From a virus, in the IMG/VR virus record IMGVR_UViG_3300035698_006332, positions 1-23,955 of that record: a DNA stretch of 23,955 nt. The stretch is one strand, 5' to 3'. Positions 6,532 to 13,824 of this stretch are shown piece by piece; position 1 is the first letter of the stretch; every line of letters begins with the position of its first letter. The notes under the pieces were generated by a model, which searched no databases, was not told the DNA's origin, and saw only the letters and a list, made by a program, of their open reading frames with translations. The translations under genes and the position numbers were made by a program.

Positions 6532-8286
6532 TTAGTATATTGTTTTAAATGCTTCTATAAGGGACTTATCCCATTTTCTATCCATACACCATTGATAAAC
6601 GTTTAGTTTATCAAAACCTGGAACGTTTTCTTTGCCATCGGCAATACTACGAATCTCAATTCCTGGTTCGTCCAAAAGACAATGTGGGTAAGCCGTGTAC
6701 ACAATGATGTTACTGTTCCGGTGTTTCTTCTTTATATCGGGTAACGCCATTCGGAACATATAGTTATCGCCCATTCCACCATCCAAGTTAACGTGGATGT
6801 TATCTGACGTCTTTATAGTGGTAGACCAATTCGAGTCACATAACTGTTTGAAATATGCTTCGTCCTTTGCCCACAACGATTCGTCCGTATGAGAACGTAT
6901 TCCACCAGCAGTTCTGAGATGCCAAATAATAGGATCTCTATTTATGATCAATTCATAACCGGCCTTAAATAACCGGTGAGAGAAAATCGTTTCTTCTCTG
7001 TGGCCAACAACTGATAGTTCATTTACGTCATAACCAAATGGTAATGCTGCTTCCCGTCTATAAATGAATGTGCTATATAAATGCTCGGCCTTTAAAATGT
7101 TCGGGAATCCTGGTCCCATCCATTGCATATTGCCTTTGGTATCGATTTCATCGATCTTCACTGAGCCAGATGCCGGAGCATTTGCAATCGGAGATAACAC
7201 ACTTGGAGCAACGGCACCGACTCCTGGTTTAGCATATTCCATCAGGGAACTCAATACATCCGGTTCTGCAACGTTATCATCATCCATCCTCCAGATCCAT
7301 TCAGTATCTGACATTTCTAATGCTCGTTGGTGATTCGTAACCTGACCTTCACCTGTTCCAAATATGACTTCCCATTTTATATAAGCTCTATCCAGAAGTG
7401 AAAACAAATAACGGTACGTATCACTATTTGCCATATCGAAATCCTTTGGATCATCTTGGGTTATGATGAGTCTCTTGGGTTTCAGATCCTGTTGTATGAT
7501 AGACATGATCGCCAATGGTAATGTGGTATCGTACCGGCCTTTGGTAGAGATCTCACACGTCACATCAGCATGTGTTGAATAATAACCGGTAATAGTTCTA
7601 TCCTCAATGATCTTCATACGTGCCTGGAACTTCTCTTCCCAGTTTTCAACTTTGCTGTGTACAGTCTTTTCACCGGCATGATAGATCGGGAATTGAGTTG
7701 CGTATGTCCATCCGATTTCATTACTAGGAACTTTAACCTGTTTGTATCCTGCCTTCTTGAGACGCATACAAAAATCAATATCCTCTCCGCCTCCCGGATT
7801 AAATGATTCATCCAGGAATCCGATTTCAAAAAAGATCTTACGTGGAATCATCACACAGAAGAAGATCATGAAATAATCATTGGCCTCTTTACTGTACAAA
7901 CGGCTTGGTCCTGTGATCCCGACATTATTACTGTACATCGGATCAAATGGATCATGTAACATATCCAACCATTTACCTGGTTCAGTAAAATCAAGGATCT
8001 TACAATCGTCATTCAATAGAACTACGTATTTACCGACAGCTACACCGAGACCAAGATTTATGGCTTTCGTGTAACCCAATGGTTCCGGATATGAAAGAAC
8101 TTTAATGTAATCCCGAGAGTCACAGAATTCCTTACGGAATTGATCAGCAAACTTCTCGTCACCATTGAATACCACGATAATTTCGGTGTCGTCATTAGAC
8201 CAATCAGTATTGGCTTGGATTGACTTAACACAGGTTGAGATCAACTCATAATTATCGTAAGTCGGAATGATAATGGAATACAACAT
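6532..8286 (-). CDS. Tandem family 2 glycosyltransferase with a short GT9-like N-half at the C-terminus
   Basis: The protein has 584 residues from ATG 8286 (MLYSIIIPTYDNYELI). Longer in-frame starts up to 8355 would add a basic stretch and run across the divergent promoter, so I reject them. Domain 1 (1 to about 215) is GT-A: IIIPTYDN, EIIVVFNGD, PLGYTKAINLGL, VVLLNDDCKI (DxD-like at 93-94), and GGGEDIDFCMRLKKAGY (165-181). Domain 2 (about 240-490) is another GT-A fold with IWRMDDDNVAEPD (331-343) and GHREETIFSHRLFKAGYE (428-445). The last 90 residues (DNIHVNLDGGMGDNYMFRMA onward) resemble the start of GT9/heptosyltransferase folds but then stop. The next glycosyltransferase in the operon ends with what looks like the other GT9 half. 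Confidence 0.85.
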   Translation of the reverse strand: MLYSIIIPTYDNYELISTCVKSIQANTDWSNDDTEIIVVFNGDEKFADQFRKEFCDSRDYIKVLSYPEPLGYTKAINLGLGVAVGKYVVLLNDDCKILDFTEPGKWLDMLHDPFDPMYSNNVGITGPSRLYSKEANDYFMIFFCVMIPRKIFFEIGFLDESFNPGGGEDIDFCMRLKKAGYKQVKVPSNEIGWTYATQFPIYHAGEKTVHSKVENWEEKFQARMKIIEDRTITGYYSTHADVTCEISTKGRYDTTLPLAIMSIIQQDLKPKRLIITQDDPKDFDMANSDTYRYLFSLLDRAYIKWEVIFGTGEGQVTNHQRALEMSDTEWIWRMDDDNVAEPDVLSSLMEYAKPGVGAVAPSVLSPIANAPASGSVKIDEIDTKGNMQWMGPGFPNILKAEHLYSTFIYRREAALPFGYDVNELSVVGHREETIFSHRLFKAGYELIINRDPIIWHLRTAGGIRSHTDESLWAKDEAYFKQLCDSNWSTTIKTSDNIHVNLDGGMGDNYMFRMALPDIKKKHRNSNIIVYTAYPHCLLDEPGIEIRSIADGKENVPGFDKLNVYQWCMDRKWDKSLIEAFKTIY

Positions 8287-8330
8287 ACGTATTCTACGCA
8301 TTCTACGAGATTTTGTCTCATTAGATCCAA

Positions 8331-8340
8331 TATATATATA
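8331..8340. promoter_or_regulatory. TATATATATA tract in the divergent spacer
   Basis: Ten alternating T/A bases end 6 bases before ATG 8347 (+) and about 45 bases before ATG 8286 (-), in a 60-base spacer between divergent operons. On the plus strand it continues as TATAAATG, close to the T4 late core TATAAATA. It could serve either or both directions. Inference from position and composition. Confidence 0.4.
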
Positions 8341-8346
8341 AATGAA

Positions 8347-8520
8347 ATGAAACACATCAAATTATTCGAAGCGTATAGTAGAGGTGAAATTATATTTCAT
8401 GGTTCAAACGTACATCCAAGCAAATTTGAGATTGATGATGACTATGATGCGATGGAAGAACCTGGTAATGAAAATGTATATGAGGTAGATTTACCCAGGA
8501 ATGATGTTTCTCACAACTGA
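8347..8520 (+). CDS. ADP-ribosyltransferase-like protein, N-terminal fragment upstream of a frameshift
   Basis: This 57-residue frame is short. It starts MKHIKLFEAYS, the shared tag of this window, and continues RGEIIFHGSNVHPSKFE. That pattern, His after two hydrophobics and followed by Gly-Ser, is the first motif of H-Y-E type ADP-ribosyltransferase folds. It ends NENVYEVDLPRNDVSHN at TGA 8518-8520. The rest of the fold continues in the +1 frame (8501-8785). Deleting one C from the CCC at 8494-8496, or slipping +1 at CCC AGG, joins them as DLPGMMFLTTD to make one 145-residue protein. It is therefore either a broken gene, a sequencing indel, or a recoded gene. Confidence 0.65.
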   Translation: MKHIKLFEAYSRGEIIFHGSNVHPSKFEIDDDYDAMEEPGNENVYEVDLPRNDVSHN

Positions 8521-8785
8521 CATCCGAGAAGCTGGATCTTATGGCGATTACATAATTCCTTGTAAGTTGCTTACTACAGACATCAAATTATACGAGATTG
8601 ACACAGATAATCCATCCAGAGAATGGGATGACGATTTTATGGGATTTGGCAAATACGGAATGTACTCGACCATGATGAATGATGGATTTGATGCAGTTGA
8701 AATAAAGGGATACAGAAAATCAACGTTTGTTGCATTTACTAATGTCATTAAACCTCAGATGAATCTAATAGACGAGTATAACTAA
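8501..8785 (+). CDS. ADP-ribosyltransferase-like protein, C-terminal part in the +1 frame
   Basis: The 94-residue frame begins MMFLTTDIREAGSYGDYIIP, which matches the second ADP-ribosyltransferase motif (strand, T-x-D, then A-x-x-Y-G). It ends with GFDAVEIKGYRKSTFVAFTN, typical of the last strands of the fold. On its own it lacks the first NAD-binding motif, which is in the preceding frame. Upstream this frame is closed by TAG at 8486-8488, so any frame change must occur between 8489 and 8517. The stop TAA overlaps an ATG at 8785 that opens only a five-codon frame. Confidence 0.65.
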   Translation: MMFLTTDIREAGSYGDYIIPCKLLTTDIKLYEIDTDNPSREWDDDFMGFGKYGMYSTMMNDGFDAVEIKGYRKSTFVAFTNVIKPQMNLIDEYN

Positions 8786-8820
8786 TGAAGCATTTAAGGT
8801 AAAGGCATGAAGCATTTAAG
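8785..8820 (+). repeat. Duplicated gene start (14-bp direct repeat)
   Basis: ATGAAGCATTTAAG occurs at 8785-8798 and again at 8807-8820, 22 bases apart. The first copy encodes M-K-H-L-R and then meets TAA at 8800-8802. The second copy is the start of the 295-residue ADP-ribosyltransferase-like gene. It looks like a small tandem duplication of the start region, or a remnant from gene rearrangement. Confidence 0.8.
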
Positions 8821-9694
8821 ATCATATAAACTCTTTGAATCAACGGATGACCCAGCTTTTGTAACAGGCAAAAAGAAAGGTGATCTACTGTTCCACGCGA
8901 CCGGTGAAGAATTTGGTCCAGAAGGATTACACGGTGGATTCTATGACAAAGTTCTATGGACTGCTGAAGATTCAGGAATTGCTCAAATGTATATTCCAGT
9001 ATCTGGAGGAACTAGTTATATGTCAGCAGAAAGTATTGCTCGACCACATGAAGATTCAACCATACGAGATATTCAGCAAGCGATCGGTATAGAATATGAT
9101 TATGATGAAGTCGAATGGGGCAACATGGGAAGACCACAATCATGGAAACCTGCCGAGATATGGGATCAAGTCAGAGACATGAATCATTGGGACGGTGAAA
9201 AATTCAAGATGCAGTACATTAAAAATAAATTGAAAGAGGTCTATGGATATGAACCTTGGAGTGAAGATACCCGATCTGTATCATTTGCAATCAAAACTAA
9301 GGTCGGTAAAGTCATGCCAGCAGACTATAAAATGAAAGGACGACTATTCATTATAGATGTTGAATCCGATCTAAAAATATATGACATGACAATGGGCGGG
9401 CAAATCGATGGAGACCTTGGGGACCTTGATTACCACAAACTCAACCAATTCGAGATCCTCGAGAAGAAAGGATTCGATGGTGTAAAGATCAATGACTTCG
9501 CACAAAGCAAGTCGGAAGGAAACTTTGGACACACGTCAATTGGACTCTTCCCTAAAGGAATTCAGAAGTGTTCTTGGAAGATCTTACCGGATGTCGTACA
9601 CCCAGAAGATGTCGAGCGAATGTTCAAGGAAGGAGACTGGTCAAGTCAAGAATATTTGGACTTCAAAAAGTTGATTACAATAAAAGAAAAATAA
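8807..9694 (+). CDS. ADP-ribosyltransferase-like protein with packaging-tag-like N-terminus
   Basis: The protein has 295 residues. It begins MKHLRSYKLFES, a version of the shared tag with an LFE motif at residues 9-11. The fold is suggested by DLLFHATGEEF (about 26-36; the His of an H-x-T motif), KVLWTAEDSGIAQMYIP (about 49-65; the T-x-D, A-x-x-Y motif) and a late KGFDGVKINDF segment with TSIGLFPKGIQ, similar to the end of ADP-ribosyltransferase folds. The insertion between the motifs is larger than in the neighbouring gene. Such enzymes transfer ADP-ribose from NAD to a target; T4 Alt is a head-packaged example. The target here is unknown. The family assignment is by motif reading and is uncertain. 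Confidence 0.65.
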   Translation: MKHLRSYKLFESTDDPAFVTGKKKGDLLFHATGEEFGPEGLHGGFYDKVLWTAEDSGIAQMYIPVSGGTSYMSAESIARPHEDSTIRDIQQAIGIEYDYDEVEWGNMGRPQSWKPAEIWDQVRDMNHWDGEKFKMQYIKNKLKEVYGYEPWSEDTRSVSFAIKTKVGKVMPADYKMKGRLFIIDVESDLKIYDMTMGGQIDGDLGDLDYHKLNQFEILEKKGFDGVKINDFAQSKSEGNFGHTSIGLFPKGIQKCSWKILPDVVHPEDVERMFKEGDWSSQEYLDFKKLITIKEK

Positions 9695-9879
9695 TTTTCC
9701 ACAAAAGCGAAACAAAGTTCTGGAATCGTCATAAAAAATTACGTAAGATTACCCAGGGGTTAAACTATTTAAGGGTTGATCATCCCATATTCACATCCAG
9801 GTTAGGAAATACTTTAAGGTTATAAAGACCCTTCTTTCGAGATTTCACTTACATTTGAATCTCAACAACAGATTTCCTA

Positions 9880-10155
9880 ATGAAGTTTTTCTTAACGGTA
9901 CTTTTCCTTACAATGGTCTTATGCTCAACAGCACAGACCAAACAATACTCTAACAGCGATATACAGACTTATACTAGAGTATCTGACTTTTTTGTATACG
10001 TTACACCAGAAAGAGATACAATGTATATGACTAACTGTGAAATGTCTAGTCTTACTCTAAAGATTTGGACAGAACCTTTTTATGCTAAGGATATACATCC
10101 TGTATTCATTTTAACTTCAATACAGGATATTAAGAAAAAGTTAAATGGTAGATAG
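9880..10155 (+). CDS. Small secreted or periplasmic protein
   Basis: The protein has 91 residues. The first 20 form a clear signal peptide: MKF, a hydrophobic core FLTVLFLTMVL, then CSTA-Q as the likely cleavage site, a style common in Bacteroidetes. The Cys at 15 is not in a canonical lipobox, so a lipoprotein is less likely. The mature part (about 70 residues) is beta-like (DFFVYVTPERDTMYM, SLTLKIWTEPF) with no recognised domain. It is the first gene of a tightly overlapping run up to 14261. A 185-bp spacer upstream probably holds its promoter, though none stands out. It overlaps the next gene by 11 bases. Confidence 0.7.
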   Translation: MKFFLTVLFLTMVLCSTAQTKQYSNSDIQTYTRVSDFFVYVTPERDTMYMTNCEMSSLTLKIWTEPFYAKDIHPVFILTSIQDIKKKLNGR

Positions 10156-10357
10156 ATCCGAAGAATTTTTAGAGGAATACAATGAGGATTTTAAGCGATG
10201 GGAAAAACCTGTTGATTTAAGTGTACAGATCGAGTTCTGGAATAGAACGGGTTTATGGAGAGTAGGACATGAAGATGGAAAAGGATTTGCGCCTTTAGAC
10301 GTCTGGATAAATATTTATAAAGACAGTAATCAAATAATTAAAAGAGAGAAGAAATAA
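10145..10357 (+). CDS. Hypothetical small protein
   Basis: The protein has 70 residues from ATG 10145, which lies within the last codons of the previous gene. It is polar and acidic at the start (DRSEEFLEEYNEDFKRWEKP), with a central hydrophobic strand (DLSVQIEFWNRTGLWRVG) and a basic end (KRREKK-like). No domain recognised. Its stop overlaps the next ATG as TAATG. Confidence 0.6.
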   Translation: MVDRSEEFLEEYNEDFKRWEKPVDLSVQIEFWNRTGLWRVGHEDGKGFAPLDVWINIYKDSNQIIKREKK

Positions 10358-10746
10358 TGGGAATAATTTTAGGAGTATTAGGAGCACTAATTGTAGTTGG
10401 TGTAACAGGGTTAGGGAGAATCATTTGGAGGACGTTTAGAATTCAGATTGGACTTCCACATGATGAAAGAATAACTCGAGGTATCGGATTAGATCCAGAT
10501 CGGAAATTTTACACAACACCAATCTCTTTCATATCTGATATGTTCTGGTGTGATGTGTTCTTAAGTATCGATTTTGATACCAGAGCAGAGAAGGATGCCA
10601 AAGCACTACCGGGAAATATTAAGGCTTATGTGAAGACGATTCCAAATCGTGTAATTACATCACCAAGTAGGGTTTGGACATGGATCAATACTGATACGGT
10701 GTTTGATGCTGAAGAATTCTTTAAAGATCAGCAGAATGAAGTTTAG
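10357..10746 (+). CDS. Hypothetical single-pass membrane protein
   Basis: The protein has 129 residues. An N-terminal transmembrane helix (IILGVLGALIVVGVTGLG) is followed by basic residues (RIIWRTFRIQ), so the remainder is probably cytoplasmic. The soluble part carries FYTTPISFISDMFWCDVFLS and a Ser/Thr/Trp-rich end. No family recognised. The start overlaps the previous stop (TAATG), and the end overlaps the next gene by 11 bases. Confidence 0.65.
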   Translation: MGIILGVLGALIVVGVTGLGRIIWRTFRIQIGLPHDERITRGIGLDPDRKFYTTPISFISDMFWCDVFLSIDFDTRAEKDAKALPGNIKAYVKTIPNRVITSPSRVWTWINTDTVFDAEEFFKDQQNEV

Positions 10747-11299
10747 ACTTAAGGTCGAATGTTATCCAGATAAAGATCCGAAGTATATTCCTCAGGTTTA
10801 TGGATCAACCGGAAAAACTCTTGGAGTTGAAAATACTGAAATCAGTTGGTGTAATCTTGGTGAACATAAGAATAGTATTTATATTCAAATAGCTAGTTCT
10901 AAATATCCTACTGAAGAACAGGCTATGATTATAATTAAGGATTACAAAACTCAGCGGGCCATAGAACTACAAGCAGAACCTGTCTATTCTTATATTGATC
11001 TTGGTACTATGCTCCCTTCTTCTGAGGAAAGTATTAAAGCGATTATTCAAAAAGAACTCGGCAGAAGTTATGGTAAACTTTGGAATTACAAACTGAATTG
11101 TAATATTAAATGTGCAATTGAATTATCAAATTTTACTACACTTCAACATACTGAATCATTTATTAAGCTCGTTGAATTATGTGAGAATAGTTGGTTAGAT
11201 CTAGAATTGAGTGATACACAAATCAAAAATATCATAAATGGCCTAAAGGAGATCATGAAATATGACGGAGCTTTAACACAGAAAAACCTTGAACTATGA
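10736..11299 (+). CDS. Hypothetical protein
   Basis: The protein has 187 residues from ATG 10736 (MKFRLKVECYPDKDPKY), inside the end of the preceding gene. An earlier in-frame Met at 10703 would deepen the overlap and is less likely. The N-terminal half looks beta-rich (SIYIQIASSKYPTEEQAMII) and the C-terminal half helical (SFIKLVELCENSWLDLELSD, IKNIINGLKEIMKY). Several Cys are scattered without metal-site spacing. I do not recognise the family. The stop TGA overlaps the next start as ATGA. Confidence 0.65.
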   Translation: MKFRLKVECYPDKDPKYIPQVYGSTGKTLGVENTEISWCNLGEHKNSIYIQIASSKYPTEEQAMIIIKDYKTQRAIELQAEPVYSYIDLGTMLPSSEESIKAIIQKELGRSYGKLWNYKLNCNIKCAIELSNFTTLQHTESFIKLVELCENSWLDLELSDTQIKNIINGLKEIMKYDGALTQKNLEL

Positions 11300-11583
11300 G
11301 CGATACAAAACCAAAATTTCGTGAATTGAACATGCTGGAACGATCTGTATTAAATCAACTTCAATCAATGGCAGATGATGTTGTGGATCTTGAAGACGGA
11401 TTAAGATTCGCTAAGACAACAAAAGAATTCATTGCAAAGATTTTTGCTAATAACATAGAAATAAGAGGCAAGACTTTAGATGAGTGGAAGGAGTATTCTA
11501 ATAAGGATAAAGACATTCCAATACGCACGATGAAATACATAGTTGTATTAGAGGAAATTGTAAAGGCTAACATAGAAGAATGA
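11296..11583 (+). CDS. Hypothetical helical protein
   Basis: The protein has 95 residues and overlaps genes on both sides by 4 bases (ATGA). It is predominantly alpha-helical and charged (LNMLERSVLNQLQSMADDVV, TTKEFIAKIFANN, MKYIVVLEEIVKANIEE). No motif or membrane segment. Its position directly before the exonuclease gene in the same overlap chain suggests co-expression. Confidence 0.6.
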   Translation: MSDTKPKFRELNMLERSVLNQLQSMADDVVDLEDGLRFAKTTKEFIAKIFANNIEIRGKTLDEWKEYSNKDKDIPIRTMKYIVVLEEIVKANIEE

Positions 11584-12221
11584 AGTACGTAAGCATAGAT
11601 GTAGAAACGACAGGTCTTGATGTCGATAATGTTCAAGTGATTCAAATCGGAGCCGTGATCGATGATACCGATTGGTGGCCTTATAAAGATGGAGTAGAGA
11701 ATAACGACTATAAAGCACCAGAAGATCTACCAACACATAAAATCAATGTGATTCATGATTCCATTTCATATGGTGAGAATGGAGCACTTGGAATGAACGG
11801 CTGGATATTTGCATTGATAGGGACGTTCGTACGATTAGAGTCAAAAGGTGCTAAGGAAGATTTCGAAAGACTGCATGGTGAATTTACACATGTGAATAAG
11901 GCAATAAAAAATCTGGCTGATTGGCTGATTACAACTAGGTTCATGACTAATTATAAAGAACCGATTATTTGTGCTGGTAAAAACTTCGGTTCTTTCGATC
12001 GTCAAGTCCCAAATTGGAATAAGTACATGGTTGTTGGAACTAGAGCACTTGATCCTGGACCGATGTATTGGGACCCGAGCATGGAAACGATTCCAAATTT
12101 AAAGACGTGTTTGGAACTTGCTCAAGTTGAAGGCGATGTTACACATGATGCAGTTGATGATGCTCTGGATGTGGTTAAGGTCCTTAGAGCTCTTCCTGAA
12201 TATCACAAAAATCGATTATAA
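11580..12221 (+). CDS. DnaQ-like DEDDh 3'-5' exonuclease
   Basis: The protein has 213 residues. Exo I is visible as VSIDVETTGLDVDNVQVIQIG (D7 and E9 bind metal), an Exo II-like Asp is likely in GKNFGSFDRQVPNW, and Exo III is THDAVDDALDVVKVL (His and Asp, DEDDh type). Family members remove nucleotides from 3' ends of DNA or RNA using two metal ions. There is no polymerase domain, so it is a stand-alone exonuclease. It may act in proofreading, repair, or host nucleic acid turnover. It overlaps its neighbours by ATGA and TAATG. Confidence 0.88.
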   Translation: MKYVSIDVETTGLDVDNVQVIQIGAVIDDTDWWPYKDGVENNDYKAPEDLPTHKINVIHDSISYGENGALGMNGWIFALIGTFVRLESKGAKEDFERLHGEFTHVNKAIKNLADWLITTRFMTNYKEPIICAGKNFGSFDRQVPNWNKYMVVGTRALDPGPMYWDPSMETIPNLKTCLELAQVEGDVTHDAVDDALDVVKVLRALPEYHKNRL

Positions 12222-12700
12222 TGTTAGGAGAAAGTTTTGGTAGTGGCCACATGTTATTTGCTTTTAATTGGAATGATCGAGATCCTGATAAGTTGAGTGA
12301 TTTCTTTGAAGATGATAGTCCATATGCACAATACAATTTTGCATTTGATTGTGAAACCGGACAAATGAGCGATGATCATGGTAATTTAGATGGTGATAAA
12401 AAGGATTTTAGATACGTTCATGTAAGGGGCTTAGATCGAATGGCCAGAGAAGAACTCAGTAATATGGGTATGGATATGTTCTATGAAGATTTCGGTAAAC
12501 TCGGGAAGGAACTTGCCAATCAAGCTGGTTTTAATATGAAGAAACTATTGGAACGACACATAACTTATGGCCAATTGATATTCATATACAAATACCGAGG
12601 TGGTATAACGGCTTCTACACAAGATGGTCCAGGTGAAGGTTGGTTTGAAGCCGAATATATTGGGGAAATAAACAGCTTAAAGATCGAAACAAACGATTGA
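12221..12700 (+). CDS. Hypothetical protein
   Basis: The protein has 159 residues, and its start overlaps the exonuclease stop (TAATG). It is acidic with many Asp (NWNDRDPDKLSDFFEDD, DDHGNLDGDKKD). A helical middle (LDRMAREELSNMGMDMFYED) is followed by a beta-like end (QLIFIYKYRGGITAS, GWFEAEYIGEINSLKIE). I recognise no catalytic motif. It ends with TGA, one of several genes here using TGA as a stop. Confidence 0.65.
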   Translation: MLGESFGSGHMLFAFNWNDRDPDKLSDFFEDDSPYAQYNFAFDCETGQMSDDHGNLDGDKKDFRYVHVRGLDRMAREELSNMGMDMFYEDFGKLGKELANQAGFNMKKLLERHITYGQLIFIYKYRGGITASTQDGPGEGWFEAEYIGEINSLKIETND

Positions 12701-12718
12701 TTTTTAACTATTGAGAAT

Positions 12719-13138
12719 ATGAAGAACGTAGTAGAAAATAACGAGGAAGTATCCGGTAGAATAACACCAAGTATTATTGTAGAATACTTCAACGCATATC
12801 CTGAAGAGCTCCAAGGCACTTTATTAGTAAGTGAAGCAATTGAACGTCTGGATTCTTGGTCAAAGGGCGCTAGCCGAAACAAGAACACATTATACACAGA
12901 AGTTTATGCAGATATTGATATTGATGTCGATATTGAATTTGAAGACGTACAAACATATATTGACGATTCAGATAATAATGCTAAAGAGATTGCAGAATTA
13001 GTAAGTGATTCTGTTGAGTCCTTGGGAAGACTACCGATCAATACGCTCGCAGATGAAATGAAGGCCAAATTGTTACAACGAGCCTTTGATAAATTTAACC
13101 TTGAACAACTCGAGCGAAGACTTGGAATAAAATATTAG
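12719..13138 (+). CDS. Hypothetical acidic protein
   Basis: The protein has 139 residues. It contains an Asp/Ile dipeptide run (YADIDIDVDIEFEDVQTYID) encoded by near-repeats of GATATT. The flanking helices (PSIIVEYFNAYPEELQG and TLADEMKAKLLQRAFDKF) carry regular heptad-like hydrophobics. The name-like MKN start is not the tag seen elsewhere, since it continues VVENNEE. No family recognised. Separated by 18 bases from the previous gene and 3 from the next. Confidence 0.6.
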   Translation: MKNVVENNEEVSGRITPSIIVEYFNAYPEELQGTLLVSEAIERLDSWSKGASRNKNTLYTEVYADIDIDVDIEFEDVQTYIDDSDNNAKEIAELVSDSVESLGRLPINTLADEMKAKLLQRAFDKFNLEQLERRLGIKY

Positions 13139-13141
13139 AAA

Positions 13142-13300
13142 ATGACTTGGAAACAAATATTATGGTGGTATTGTTTTGGGGCTATAATGATACTAATGTG
13201 GTTGGGATCTATATCTGGTTGGATTACTATAATTTCATTAGTACATCTGATTCCGATAGTCATCTTACATTTTGATAAAAACTTTAACGCTTTCAGATGA
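13142..13300 (+). CDS. Small two-helix membrane protein
   Basis: The protein has 52 residues. It starts at ATG 13142 and ends at TGA 13298-13300, which overlaps the next ATG (ATGA). The sequence is strongly hydrophobic: QILWWYCFGAIMILMWLG, a short turn SISG, then WITIISLVHLIPIVILHF, ending with a polar tail DKNFNAFR. This reads as a two-helix hairpin in the inner membrane. It could act in lysis control or superinfection exclusion, but nothing in the sequence decides. The precise overlap with its neighbours supports it as a real gene. Confidence 0.65.
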   Translation: MTWKQILWWYCFGAIMILMWLGSISGWITIISLVHLIPIVILHFDKNFNAFR

Positions 13301-13824
13301 AACGTCCCGTCAATGTAGTAATGGTAATTTCAAATCCAAACGATGAATCGTCTGGAGGCAAATGGTTTTTCCATACAAGAGACTGGGGGCATTTATATTT
13401 CATTACTGACGAAGATGTAAAGGAAGGCGATTGGTACTATTACGTTGACGCATATGGGTTCCAACAGATATTCAATTGGGCACATGGTTGTTCGGCTGAA
13501 ACTGCTAAGCATGGAAAGAAGATCGTTGCTTCTACAAATCCCAACATGGGAATAATCATTGGAGACGCATTAGTAGAACCCGAAGTAAACTACAAAGAAC
13601 TGATCGCTGAAATCATACCTCAGATACCATATGCCTTTATTGATGAGTATGGTAAAGCAGGTGGAATTGAATCCGTACTGGTTGAAGACGAAATGTATAT
13701 GACTGCAGGCTGGGTTCCAAGTTATGGAAATCCAGACAATAATAATTTTGATCCACCAGCTGAGATGGAATACCGAATCAAGACCTCAGTAACAAACGAA
13801 GTAACTATACACCTACATTTATGA
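13297..13824 (+). CDS. Hypothetical phage protein
   Basis: The protein has 175 residues. An N-terminal beta-rich part (WFFHTRDWGHLYFITDEDVK, EGDWYYYVDAYG) is followed by KKIVASTNPNMGIIIGDALV and a short Pro-rich helix segment (IAEIIPQIPYAFIDEYGKAG). The layout KxGDWYYY followed by KIVASTNP recalls small uncharacterised phage proteins, but I assign no function. It starts MKRPV, as does the next gene. Overlaps both neighbours by 4 bases. Confidence 0.65.
   Translation: MKRPVNVVMVISNPNDESSGGKWFFHTRDWGHLYFITDEDVKEGDWYYYVDAYGFQQIFNWAHGCSAETAKHGKKIVASTNPNMGIIIGDALVEPEVNYKELIAEIIPQIPYAFIDEYGKAGGIESVLVEDEMYMTAGWVPSYGNPDNNNFDPPAEMEYRIKTSVTNEVTIHLHL

Noticed and set aside
9695-9879. Gene or RNA in the 185-bp spacer after the 295-residue gene
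   Set aside because: No start codon with a usable frame and no strong hairpin was seen; only a near-palindrome GGGTTGATCATCCC at 9773-9786, which is too weak alone to call an operator.
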